Source: Akkermansiaceae bacterium UBA2367
Lineage (GTDB): Bacteria > Verrucomicrobiota > Verrucomicrobiia > Verrucomicrobiales > DEV007
Length of the DNA: 12,327 nucleotides
Assembly: GCA_002344525.1 (NCBI GenBank)
Contig: DDTJ01000060.1
Span: 23,454 to 35,780, forward strand
Direction: 5' to 3'
This document shows positions 1 to 6,614 of the stretch, piece by piece; position 1 is the stretch's first letter, and the number at the start of each line of letters is the position of its first letter. Both the position numbers and the translations under genes were made by a program. Under the pieces are notes generated by a model. The model ran no database searches and had not been told where the DNA came from. It saw nothing but the letters and a program-made list of their open reading frames with translations.

Positions 1-36
1 GGAAGCGCGGGCACCGGGGGGCGGCGGTGCTGGTAG

Positions 37-102
37 AGAAGTTCGTGAGAACTTCTCCCCCCGAAGCCCAAGGGACGCCCGCCGAAGTTCTTACGAACTT
101 CG
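37..102. repeat. Paired mutually complementary palindromes, copy 1 unit 1
   Basis: The first palindrome (37-56) is AGAAGTTC-GTGA-GAACTTCT with 8-bp arms. The second (83-102) is CGAAGTTC-TTAC-GAACTTCG, also with 8-bp arms. Each can form its own hairpin. The 18-base core of one is also the reverse complement of the other except at one loop position, which in plus-strand RNA would be a G-U pair. The spacer between them is about 26 bp. Confidence 0.85.
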
Positions 103-157
103 CTACAAGGCTCCGCAGGCAGGAAGAGCGGGCACCGGGGGGCGGCGGTGCTGGTAG

Positions 158-177
158 AGAAGTTCGTGAGAACTTCT
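158..177. repeat. Single palindrome, copy 1 unit 2
   Basis: AGAAGTTC-GTGA-GAACTTCT, identical to the palindrome at 37-56. Its partner palindrome is absent from this unit, which removes the long-range pairing option here. Confidence 0.85.
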
Positions 178-281
178 CCCCCCGAAGCCTAAGGGACGCT
201 CTACAAGGCTCCGTCGTCTCGGTCTTTTCTATGACGATTCATGCGTAAGCCTTGGGGCAAGTGAATGCGATTCGCGACGGC

Positions 282-1475
282 TCACGGCGCGACGAGCCAT
301 TCGAGGTTGAAGCGGGCGAGGCGGAGGGCGGAGCCGGCGAAGCTCGGCTTCGTGCCAGCGCCGTAGAAGCAGAGGATGGTCCCCGATTTCGTTACGGCGA
401 TGTCGGAATAGGCGCTCGGGCCGTCCTCAAGGAGCTTGTTGACGGGCCAGGTCTGGCCTTCGTCGCGGCTGAGCTTGATGTGGAGGTTCTTGCGGGCGCG
501 GCCCGTACCGGGCGCGGGCTCGCCTTCGCGGCCTCCTTCGAGATTGTGGGGATTGGAGAAAAGCAGGAGGCTCTCGCCGCCGTGCTCGTAGCGGACGAGG
601 CCGGCCATGCAGATGGGTTCGAGAAGGGCCTCGTCGAAGCGCGGCGTGCTCCAGTTCGTCGCGCCGTCGGGGCTGGTGACGACGAGGCGGCGGTGGGCCT
701 TGGATTCGCTGCGCGTGTTGAGCATCACGGTCCCGTCCCGCAATTCGACGGCGACGGTTTCGTTGGGGTTGATCCACTCCTCGGTGCAGGGTACTGCGAT
801 TTCACCCGCTTGCCAGGTTTTGCCGTCGTCGTCGCTGGTGATCGTGGCGGTGACGCTGGGACGGTGGGCGTTGCCGCCTTCGCCGGTGGAGAGCCAGACG
901 GGCACGACGAGGCGTCCGGTGCGGAGCTGGATGCTGTGGTTCGGCCCGGTCGCGAGGACTTTCCAGTCGTAGTCCTTTTTGAACGCTTCGAAGGTCGCGG
1001 TGATCTCGACGGGCTGGCTCCAGGTGAGTCCGTCGTCCTCGCTGCGCTGGTAGAAGGCGCGTTCGTATTCGAGGCAGAAGAGCATGTGGACGGTGCCGTC
1101 GCGTCCGGCGATGAGGACGGGATTGTTGTAGGTGACGTGGGCGGGATCGACGCCCTTCAGTCCGGTGGAGAAGGGATTCTTCCGTTTCGGGCCGGGGACG
1201 TCGGCGATGCTCTGCGGATCGCTCCAAGTCTGCCCGTCGTCGGTGCTGCGGCGGAGGAGGATGCGGATGTCCGACCAATCCCCGCCGCCTTGGCGCGCTT
1301 CGCACCAAGCGAGAACGGTGCCTTTGGCGGTCACGACGATGCCGGGGATGTGGTAGAGGTTGTAGGCCGGGTCTTCGCCGACGGTGAAGAGATCCTGCTT
1401 TTCGAGGAAGGGCTCGGCGCGGAGGCAGGAGCCGACGATGGCGAGGAGGGCGAGGGTGGCGAGGGTGGTTTTCAT
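282..1475 (-). CDS. BNR-repeat sialidase-family glycoside hydrolase, secreted
   Basis: Predicted 397-aa exo-sialidase-type six-bladed propeller. Residues 1-20 form a signal peptide, so it should act in the periplasm or outside. Five Asp-boxes are visible: 77-84 (STDDGQTW), 145-152, 214-221, 268-275 and 336-343. By family comparison, E239 fits the catalytic Glu, R255 and R328 fit two Arg of the triad, and Y356 in the AYSD motif fits the nucleophile; Asp66 or Asp69 fits the acid/base. The usual (F/Y)RIP motif reads Y41-H-I-P44, so the first triad Arg is His (codon CAC, 1350-1352). ATG at 1475 was chosen because the signal peptide begins there; an upstream in-frame start at 1553 would overlap the RraA-family gene and put a polar extension before the signal peptide. 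It follows the RraA-family gene by 64 bp, probably in the same transcript. The fold assignment is secure; sialic acid as the substrate is doubtful. Confidence 0.88.
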   Translation of the reverse strand: MKTTLATLALLAIVGSCLRAEPFLEKQDLFTVGEDPAYNLYHIPGIVVTAKGTVLAWCEARQGGGDWSDIRILLRRSTDDGQTWSDPQSIADVPGPKRKNPFSTGLKGVDPAHVTYNNPVLIAGRDGTVHMLFCLEYERAFYQRSEDDGLTWSQPVEITATFEAFKKDYDWKVLATGPNHSIQLRTGRLVVPVWLSTGEGGNAHRPSVTATITSDDDGKTWQAGEIAVPCTEEWINPNETVAVELRDGTVMLNTRSESKAHRRLVVTSPDGATNWSTPRFDEALLEPICMAGLVRYEHGGESLLLFSNPHNLEGGREGEPAPGTGRARKNLHIKLSRDEGQTWPVNKLLEDGPSAYSDIAVTKSGTILCFYGAGTKPSFAGSALRLARFNLEWLVAP

Positions 1476-1539
1476 ATCGGACTCGGATGTGATTTCGAAT
1501 GTTGCGCCAAGGGGATGGGGAGCGTGAATGGGAGCCTTT

Positions 1540-2283
1540 TCACCATTCCCCATCGCGCTGGAATTTCCGTCGCACGTTTTCGCCGAATTGCGCTCCGGCG
1601 TCGGCGAGGTTGGCGAGGATCTCTTCGGACGGGAGGCCCGCGCTGCCGCGAGCGGCGGGGATCACGGTCTCGCATTCGTTCGCGTCCATGAAGCGGGAGG
1701 CTTCGAGGAGCTGCGTCTGCTCCCCGGGCGCGACGACGAGGAAGCCGTGCTTGTCGGCGTGGATGAGGTCGCCGGGGTTCACTTTTCGTCCGAAGACCTC
1801 GACTTCGCAGTTCCAGCGCACCGGATGGACGTGGGCGTGGCCGACGCAAAGGCGGCGGGCGAGGGCTTTGAAGCCGGCGTTGGCCATCTCGTCGACGTCG
1901 CGGATGGCCCCGTCGACGATGGTGCCGATGCAGCCGAGGGCGCGGTGGGCGTTGCTGTTGACCTCGCCCCAGAAAGAACCGATGACGCGCGGTGTGTCGA
2001 TATCCTGCACGCAGACGATCTTGGGGCCTGGCTGCGAGGCGACGTAGTGGCGGTATTCGTTCCAAGCGCCGGGATTGGATTCACGGTGGGATTTATTCGA
2101 GGGTTCGATCACCACGGTGACGGCGTAGCCGACCATCGGTCCCATCTGCGGCATGAAATCGCGCGTCTCCTCCGGGTTGAAGGCGTCGGCGGCGGGGTCG
2201 CGCGAGGTGATCTGCTCCCAGCCGTTGTAGATCGTGGGGGTATTCCAGCGCTTCAGTTGGAGGAGTTCGGCGTGGGTGAGCAT
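1540..2283 (-). CDS. RraA-family protein (HMG aldolase / oxaloacetate decarboxylase-like)
   Basis: 247 aa, within the usual range for RraA-type proteins with an N-terminal extension. The family core is present: G106-E107, then V-D-G-A-I-R128-D129 with E132 (the R-D-x2-E pattern), and G171-D172-L-I-H-A-D177 near the end of the domain. In characterised relatives the Arg-Asp pair binds the oxo-acid and divalent metal, and the enzymes cleave 4-hydroxy-4-methyl-2-oxoglutarate or decarboxylate oxaloacetate. Older annotations call such proteins dimethylmenaquinone methyltransferase. No signal peptide is seen, so it should be cytoplasmic, where it could act on a sugar-acid breakdown product. The start at 2283 (MLTHAELL) lacks a Shine-Dalgarno sequence: the 25 bp before it are C-rich and resemble the GAGGAT-type short repeats elsewhere. 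An upstream start at 2343 is possible but adds an unlikely Pro/Arg-rich tail. It lies between the regulator and the sialidase-like gene on the same strand. Confidence 0.85.
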   Translation of the reverse strand: MLTHAELLQLKRWNTPTIYNGWEQITSRDPAADAFNPEETRDFMPQMGPMVGYAVTVVIEPSNKSHRESNPGAWNEYRHYVASQPGPKIVCVQDIDTPRVIGSFWGEVNSNAHRALGCIGTIVDGAIRDVDEMANAGFKALARRLCVGHAHVHPVRWNCEVEVFGRKVNPGDLIHADKHGFLVVAPGEQTQLLEASRFMDANECETVIPAARGSAGLPSEEILANLADAGAQFGENVRRKFQRDGEW

Positions 2284-2365
2284 GGGGGATCGAGGGATGA
2301 GGGGATGTGGGGGCTCCGTGCGTATTCCTCTACGAAAAAACACGCCCTTCGGCGAGCGCGAATTA

Positions 2366-2387
2366 CCTGTTCTATTCGAGGACAGGG
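2366..2387. promoter_or_regulatory. Possible operator half-sites upstream of the RraA-family gene
   Basis: TTACCTGT (2363-2370) and GGACAGGG (2380-2387) form a short inverted CCTGT/ACAGG pair 11 bp apart. The same two octamer types (TAACCTGT and GGACAGGG) form the palindrome in front of the MFS gene, in opposite order. Part of the site lies in the last codons of the regulator gene. This is a weak inference from sequence similarity only. Confidence 0.2.
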
Positions 2388-3442
2388 ACAGAGGCGAGAG
2401 TGGCCCCGGCGATGGCTCGGGGCATGAGGAGGACGCGGCGGGTGGAGGCGCCGGCTCGCAAGTCGGGCCGAGCCACGAGGGTGGCGAGGCGGGAGGCGAA
2501 AGCGCGGGGGCTGTGGCGGTAGCGCGAGGGCTCGGGATGGAGCAGTTCCAGATAGGGCGCGTCGTCGCGGCAGATCAGCGAGAGTTCGGCGGGGATGCGG
2601 AGCCCTTCGCTTTGCAAGTAGCTCAGCGCGGTGGCGCAATGGTCCGGATGCAGGACGTAGAGCCCCGTCGCGCGAGGCGAGGTCCGGAGGTGCTGGCGCA
2701 GGGCGGCAACGACGCCGGATGAGCCGTTGCGGCAGCGAAGTTCGGCGACATCCGCCCTTGTCGCGCCTTCGCGGAAGGCGGCGACGCATTCGGCGTCCCC
2801 GGCGAAGGGGCCTTCGGGGCGCAGCACCGCGAGATGGCGGTGTCCGCGCGCGAGAAAGCGGCCCGCCGCGTGTCGCGAGACCGCCCCCAGATCGACCTCC
2901 ACCTGCGGCAGGAGGACGCCCTCGTGCCGCGATCCCGCGAGGACTGTGGCGGGTCCGCGTTCTTGGAACCATCGCTGCATCGCCGGGGTGGAACGATGGA
3001 GGATCCACACCGCCTCCCGCCTCCCGGAGCAGAGCTGACGCAGCAGAGGAGCGGGCTGGGCGCGGTAGGCGTCGGGTTCGACGAGGACGCGGAAGGTCCA
3101 GCCGAGCGTTTCGAGCCGGGTCCTCGCCTCCGCGATCCAAGCCGGGGTCGAGGGAGGGAATTCGTTCTCCGGCTTCGCCATGAGGAGGATGGCGTGGCGT
3201 CCCGGTTCTGAGCTGTCGCGTCGCGACACGATCTTCCGGCGGAGGCCGTTGCGGGTGCGGAGCCGTCCCTCGTCTTCGAGGAGGCGCAGGGCCGAGCGTA
3301 CCGTGTTGCGACCGACTTGGAGGAGGGTGGCGAGTTCCATTTCGCCCGGCAGGCGCAGAGTCCATTCACCCTCGTCGAGCCGCTGCCGCAGAACGGCGGC
3401 GGTCTCGTCGATGAGGGAGGGACGGCGGGGGAGATTGGGCAT
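2372..3442 (-). CDS. GntR-type winged-helix regulator with LacI-like ligand-sensing domain
   Basis: 356 aa. Residues about 11-73 form a GntR-class winged helix: R-L-P-G-E-M-E-L-A recognition region followed by V-G-R-N-T-V-R-S-A-L-R-L-L-E. Residues about 82-340 form a periplasmic-binding-protein/LacI-like effector domain, beginning GRHAILLMAK and including a Y-V-L-H-P-D stretch. This two-domain plan is that of AraR-like regulators, which repress sugar-use genes until the ligand binds. It sits inside the cluster on the same strand, between the porin and the RraA-family gene, so it is the natural candidate to control both. The start at 3442 gives the full winged helix; its leader has no clear ribosome-binding site and contains arrays of short 6-bp repeats. 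It ends 88 bp before the RraA-family gene. The ligand cannot be read from the sequence. Confidence 0.85.
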   Translation of the reverse strand: MPNLPRRPSLIDETAAVLRQRLDEGEWTLRLPGEMELATLLQVGRNTVRSALRLLEDEGRLRTRNGLRRKIVSRRDSSEPGRHAILLMAKPENEFPPSTPAWIAEARTRLETLGWTFRVLVEPDAYRAQPAPLLRQLCSGRREAVWILHRSTPAMQRWFQERGPATVLAGSRHEGVLLPQVEVDLGAVSRHAAGRFLARGHRHLAVLRPEGPFAGDAECVAAFREGATRADVAELRCRNGSSGVVAALRQHLRTSPRATGLYVLHPDHCATALSYLQSEGLRIPAELSLICRDDAPYLELLHPEPSRYRHSPRAFASRLATLVARPDLRAGASTRRVLLMPRAIAGATLASVPVLE

Positions 3443-3493
3443 GAGTATGAAAAAGGGTTTCCGTCACGCCTTTTTTCTGATCGGGCTTGGATT

Positions 3494-3530
3494 TTACTCC
3501 TACTCATACTCTTCCTCATACCTCCTGCTC
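3494..3530. repeat. Degenerate hexamer array (NNNCTC)
   Basis: Six successive near-hexamers ending in CTC, among them TTACTC, CTACTC, ATACTC and TTCCTC; the fifth has one extra base. Read on the minus strand they are GAGNNN units in the leader of the regulator gene. They are inverted relative to the array at 3554-3591. Confidence 0.7.
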
Positions 3531-3553
3531 AAATCGAATGTTCAGCGACGTTC

Positions 3554-3591
3554 GAGGGGAGGAGTAAGAGGATGAGGAGGAGTATGAATGA
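3554..3591. repeat. Degenerate hexamer array (GAGNNN), inverted to the preceding array
   Basis: Successive hexamers include GAGTAA (3562), GAGGAT (3568), GAGGAG (3574) and GAGTAT (3580). It forms an imperfect inverted repeat with 3494-3530, sharing a 15-bp stretch with one mismatch. The 17-mer GGAGTAAGAGGATGAGG (3561-3577) recurs exactly, in reverse complement, at 12297-12313. Confidence 0.75.
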
Positions 3592-3627
3592 TAGGGATTC
3601 CCTCGCCAGCCTGCATTTCCCGGCGTC

Positions 3628-4935
3628 CTACCATTCGCGACCGTAGTTGAGGATGACGCGGAAATCCTCCAGATCGCGCCGCACGGGGCCTTTCTCCTCG
3701 ACGTGGGCGTAGCGGAGCCGCAGGGAGAGGTCGGAGAGCCAGCTTTCGGGAGGCGCCCATTCCAAGTTGAGGTTACCTTCGTCCCACCGGGAGCTCGTGG
3801 CGGCGTCGGGGGCCGATCCGATGACTTGGAGCGCGTAGGCGCTCAGCCCCGGAACGCTCTCGAATTCATAGGCGGCTCGGAAGAGGAGCGCCTCCTCGCC
3901 GGCGCGGTTGTAGTCGCTGTATTGCACGCCGGTGAAGCCGGGATGCCCGGCCCAAGGGCTGATGAGATCCCTGTCGCCCCCGGCGCGGGTCCAAGCGGCG
4001 GTGAGAAAGAGGGGACCGGCCGGAGCCTCCGCTTTGATCCCGAACTGATGCGCCTCGAATTCGCCTCCGGTGAGCAGCTCGTCGCCGTGGCTGCGCTGGT
4101 CGGAATACTGGAAGGTGACGCGGGGACGCCAGTCGGGCGACACGGGCAGGGTGACCTTCATCTCGGCGTGGAGGATGTTGACGATGTCGGGGCTGAGGTA
4201 GTCGATCGCGCCGATGGAGAAATCGTCGGACTCGTAGATGCCCCCGACGGCGACGGTCCCGCGGTCGACGGAAGCCCCCGCCGCCTTGGACATGGAGACG
4301 AAGTCGTCCGCGTTGTTCGTCTTGATGCGGTGGAAATAGCCGGTTCCATAGCGCAGCCTGCCGCCCCCGGTTCCGACCGGGTGGATCCCGATGACGGAGA
4401 CCGCTTCGAAGGTGTTCGGCGTCATGCGGCTGTCGCTGCGGTTCAGATAGGGCGTGTCGTATTCCTTCCGCCCTCCGTAGAAGTGCAGGGTGTCGGTGAG
4501 TTTGATGTCGGTGTAGAGTTCGCCGAGCACGTCGTAGCCGGATTGTCCGGGGCCGAGGAGTCCGGTGCCGTCCTCGGTCGGATCTCCTTGCAAGTGTTGC
4601 GAGGTGTAGCCCGTCACGCCGAAGGCGAAGCGGTCGGCGAGGTAAGAGGTTTTCGCCCCGATCCAGCCGCCGGCGGCCCATGCCTCCTTTCGGGAGCCGT
4701 CGAACTCGTCGCGGGAGAGGTAGAAGGAGCGGAAGTGGTAGCGGAACTGGGTGGCGTTCTCCTCGGCCTTGCGCACCGCCTCCTCGTATTCCCCCGAGAA
4801 GGAGTCTCGCAAGGAGGTCCGGCCCTGCTCGGCGCTGTTCCGGGCGGAGGCTTGCTGCCCGGCGGCCGGCGGAAGGGGCCGGGCGAAGCAGGCGAGCGCG
4901 AGAAGGACGGGCAGGAGGATTCGGCGCGGAGGCAT
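3628..4935 (-). CDS. OprD-like outer-membrane porin
   Basis: 435 aa, typical of OprD-family porins. Residues 1-27 form a signal peptide (MPPRRILLPVLLAL core, cleavage near A-A-G-Q). Then comes a Glu/Lys-rich segment, and from about residue 64 an alternating aromatic/polar pattern of beta-strands with Gly- and Tyr-rich turns. The last residue is Trp, as expected for a BAM-assembled barrel, where the C-terminal aromatic acts as the assembly signal. Such proteins let sugars, sugar acids, amino acids or small oligomers pass the outer membrane. ATG at 4935 is chosen because it opens the signal peptide; an in-frame upstream extension to 4983 would translate heptamer-repeat DNA. It lies 93 bp after the MBL-fold gene and 185 bp before the regulator. 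OprD is the best family match by overall pattern; another porin family with the same topology is possible. Confidence 0.75.
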   Translation of the reverse strand: MPPRRILLPVLLALACFARPLPPAAGQQASARNSAEQGRTSLRDSFSGEYEEAVRKAEENATQFRYHFRSFYLSRDEFDGSRKEAWAAGGWIGAKTSYLADRFAFGVTGYTSQHLQGDPTEDGTGLLGPGQSGYDVLGELYTDIKLTDTLHFYGGRKEYDTPYLNRSDSRMTPNTFEAVSVIGIHPVGTGGGRLRYGTGYFHRIKTNNADDFVSMSKAAGASVDRGTVAVGGIYESDDFSIGAIDYLSPDIVNILHAEMKVTLPVSPDWRPRVTFQYSDQRSHGDELLTGGEFEAHQFGIKAEAPAGPLFLTAAWTRAGGDRDLISPWAGHPGFTGVQYSDYNRAGEEALLFRAAYEFESVPGLSAYALQVIGSAPDAATSSRWDEGNLNLEWAPPESWLSDLSLRLRYAHVEEKGPVRRDLEDFRVILNYGREW

Positions 4936-4943
4936 AGCGGAAG

Positions 4944-4978
4944 CAGGCCCGTAGTCCATAGTCCTTGGCCCTTGATCC
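4944..4978. repeat. Degenerate heptamer array upstream of the porin gene
   Basis: Five in-phase 7-mers fit NNRRYCC, including GTAGTCC (4951) and ATAGTCC (4958). The array begins 9 bp upstream of the porin start codon, so it lies in the leader. It resembles the TTACTCC triplet at the right window edge in period and in its YCC ending. Confidence 0.6.
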
Positions 4979-5028
4979 AGCAAGGCGGAAGGTGGCGGAG
5001 TGAAAGCGCGTCCCCACCCCTTCAGTCG

Positions 5029-5709
5029 TTAGCCCGCCAATCGCCGGAGGCGTTGCAAATGCTTCGCGGCTGGGGCGTGGTCGCAGTGGTGCGGCAGAAC
5101 TCCATGCAGATCGACCCCGAGCGCCCGTCGGATGCTGCGTTCCGCCTCGGGGGAGTCCTCGTTGAAACAACGCGGCGGTCGATGGGAGAAGGGGCCGTAG
5201 CTTGCGAAGAGATCCCCGCAGAAAAGGAGGCCGAATTTTTCGCAGAGATACCCCGTATGCCCTTCGGTATGTCCCGGGAGATGGATCGCTCGCAGACCGT
5301 GCCAGAGATCGAAGGTTTCGTCGTCCCGGACGAGCCGGTCCACGCAAAAGGGCTCGTAGTCGAGAAGCCGTCTGCCTGCCCCTTCCATCCGGTCCACCAG
5401 CCGCTTGGCTCCATGGGGCTGGTGGCGTCCGGCAAAACGTTCGCGATCCCCTTCCGGTCCTGCGATCCACGCCCCGTTGCGCCGCGCGAAGCGGGCGGCG
5501 TTGAGGACATGGTCGAGATGGCCGTGGGTCAGCAGGATGCCCCGGATCGGCAGCGTTTCCCATCCGCGGGACGCGAGGACTTTCTCCAATCGCGAGGCTG
5601 CGCCGATGAATCCGGTGTCGATCAAATAGAGTCCGTCCCCGTCACGGAGCACGTAGAAGCAGACGCCGCAGGAACGGACCTGGGCCAAATCCGGCACGTC
5701 CCCGATCAT
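5029..5709 (-). CDS. MBL-fold metallo-hydrolase
   Basis: 226 aa, a single-domain metallo-beta-lactamase fold protein. The metal-binding signature is complete: H62-G-H64-L-D66-H67, H147 in P-G-H-T-E-G-H, D166 in F-C-G-D, and a late His in L-P-H-H (207-208). This is the glyoxalase II-like arrangement for two metal ions. No signal peptide is seen, so it should be cytoplasmic. Its ATG overlaps the stop of the preceding secreted nuclease/phosphatase-fold gene by 4 bp (ATGA at 5706-5709), and GGAAG lies a few bases upstream, so translation is probably coupled. The family includes thioester hydrolases, lactonases, phosphodiesterases and others; the sequence does not settle which. A lactonase role would suit a sugar-oxidation cluster, but this is a guess. 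Confidence 0.85.
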   Translation of the reverse strand: MIGDVPDLAQVRSCGVCFYVLRDGDGLYLIDTGFIGAASRLEKVLASRGWETLPIRGILLTHGHLDHVLNAARFARRNGAWIAGPEGDRERFAGRHQPHGAKRLVDRMEGAGRRLLDYEPFCVDRLVRDDETFDLWHGLRAIHLPGHTEGHTGYLCEKFGLLFCGDLFASYGPFSHRPPRCFNEDSPEAERSIRRALGVDLHGVLPHHCDHAPAAKHLQRLRRLAG

Positions 5710-6515
5710 TCACCGCTTCCCGTCTCCCATTTCAACACCGTGAAGACCGGGCGGTGGTCCGAGGCCATCGCGTCGGGGATCACTCTCGCCTCCTTGATGG
5801 TGAAAGGATCGCCGGTACGGAAGAAAATGTAGTCGATCCGCGAGGTTGGCTCGTGCGAGGGCACGGTCGGCGCGGCAGGCTGGTCGGTGGCGTTCGTCCA
5901 TTTCGAGAGGAGGATGCGCATCGGCTCCGAATCCGGGGTGGCGTTGATGTCTCCCGCGAGGATGGTGGGCAGGGCGTCGCCCTCGGAGGCGAGGAGCTGG
6001 TTCACTGCCTCGGCCTCGGCGACGCGGTCCTCCTCGACATTGTGCTGGAAATGCGTGCTGACGAAACGGAAGGGCTTGCCGTCCGGCCCCTCGACGGTGA
6101 CGGCGATGAACCCTCGTGGATAGGTGGTGCGCTCGGGCGTCGCCTCGGTGTAGGGCAGGGGATGGATGAGCGTCTCGCGGACGGGCAGCTTGGTGAGGAC
6201 GGCGTTCCCGAACAGCCCGCCCTCGTAGTGCTGGGTGGGGCCGTAGTGGACCGAGAGCCCGGTCAGCTCCCCGAGCTTCTTCGCCTGATGCGCTTGGCCG
6301 GAGCGGCGCACGACCACGTCGACCTCCTGCAGGGCGACGAGATCGGGATCGACCGCCTTGATGACCTCGGCGAGCCGCTCCAGATCGTAGACCCCGTCGT
6401 TGCCTTGGCCGTAGTGGATGTTGTAGCAGAGGATGCGCAGGGCGCCTTCCTCGGCGCGGACGGACGGAGCGGCAAGCATGAGGGCGAGGGAAAGGAGGGC
6501 GAGGGAGGGCTTCAT
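5706..6515 (-). CDS. Secreted endonuclease/exonuclease/phosphatase-family protein
   Basis: 269 aa. Residues 1-21 form a signal peptide ending S-V-R-A, so the protein is exported. The EEP (DNase I-like) active-site set is complete: N32 (C-Y-N-I-H-Y), E64 (A-L-Q-E-V-D), H155 (S-T-H-F), D189 and N191 (A-G-D-I-N-A-T-P-D), D228 (R-I-D-Y-I-F), and D253-H254 (S-D-H-R-P-V). The family hydrolyses phosphodiesters or phosphomonoesters: nucleic acids, inositol phosphates, or lipid head-groups as in sphingomyelinase-like members. The SRIDYIF/ASDHRPV ending is common in bacterial secreted members of unassigned substrate. ATG at 6515 begins the signal peptide and has AAGGG about 7 bp upstream; a TTG two codons earlier (6521) is not needed. 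The stop overlaps the MBL-fold start. It follows the DUF1080 gene by 99 bp. Confidence 0.88.
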   Translation of the reverse strand: MKPSLALLSLALMLAAPSVRAEEGALRILCYNIHYGQGNDGVYDLERLAEVIKAVDPDLVALQEVDVVVRRSGQAHQAKKLGELTGLSVHYGPTQHYEGGLFGNAVLTKLPVRETLIHPLPYTEATPERTTYPRGFIAVTVEGPDGKPFRFVSTHFQHNVEEDRVAEAEAVNQLLASEGDALPTILAGDINATPDSEPMRILLSKWTNATDQPAAPTVPSHEPTSRIDYIFFRTGDPFTIKEARVIPDAMASDHRPVFTVLKWETGSGE

Positions 6516-6614
6516 GCCCAACCCTTCCCCGTGTCGCGGAAAAACGGAAGGTGAAAGGCGGCGGTCCGGGGCACGCGATGGCGGGAAGGCGCAGACGGCC
6601 CGGAGCGGCCCGGG

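Larger units (their letters stand above)
1..251. repeat. Composite palindromic repeat element, copy 1 (left part cut by window edge)
   Basis: Two tandem units are visible, at 1-121 and from 122 to about 225, with a 121-bp period and near identity from the GCGGGCACCGG block onward. Unit 1 has both palindromes (37-56 and 83-102); unit 2 has only the first (158-177). A single T replaces the 24 bp that hold the second palindrome, at about 198-199. The copy ends with TTCATGCGTAAGCC (238-251), which matches 13 of 14 bases of the right terminal repeat of copy 2 (9028-9041), so both copies have the same orientation. The end lies 30 bp from the stop codon of the sialidase-like gene, so leftward transcripts of that gene run into it. 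Open frames here are judged to be by-products of the repeats. Confidence 0.85.

Noticed and set aside
1..225. CRISPR array
   Set aside because: Units are about 121 bp with nearly identical full length; there are no short repeats separated by unique spacers and no cas genes.
27..248. Small open frame through repeat copy 1
   Set aside because: It translates the tandem palindromic units; the same peptide-like motifs appear on both strands at copy 2 because of the palindromes. No start signal or conserved protein is evident.
252..1691. Long plus-strand open frame (479 codons) opposite the sialidase-like gene
   Set aside because: Composition is Gly/Ala/Val/Glu-rich without motifs; it is the antisense shadow expected of a high-GC gene, while the minus strand encodes clear Asp-boxes.
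3703..5832. 709-codon plus-strand open frame
   Set aside because: It crosses antisense to the porin and MBL-fold genes and the gap between them, with no recognisable domain. GC-driven lack of stop codons explains it.
6516..6521. TTG start two codons upstream for the secreted EEP gene
   Set aside because: The ATG at 6515 has better AAGGG spacing and opens the signal peptide directly.
6588..6614. GC-rich repeat between the DUF1080 and EEP genes as a terminator
   Set aside because: It is mainly a direct repeat of CGGCCCGG with only partial inverted symmetry and no T-tract on the minus strand.
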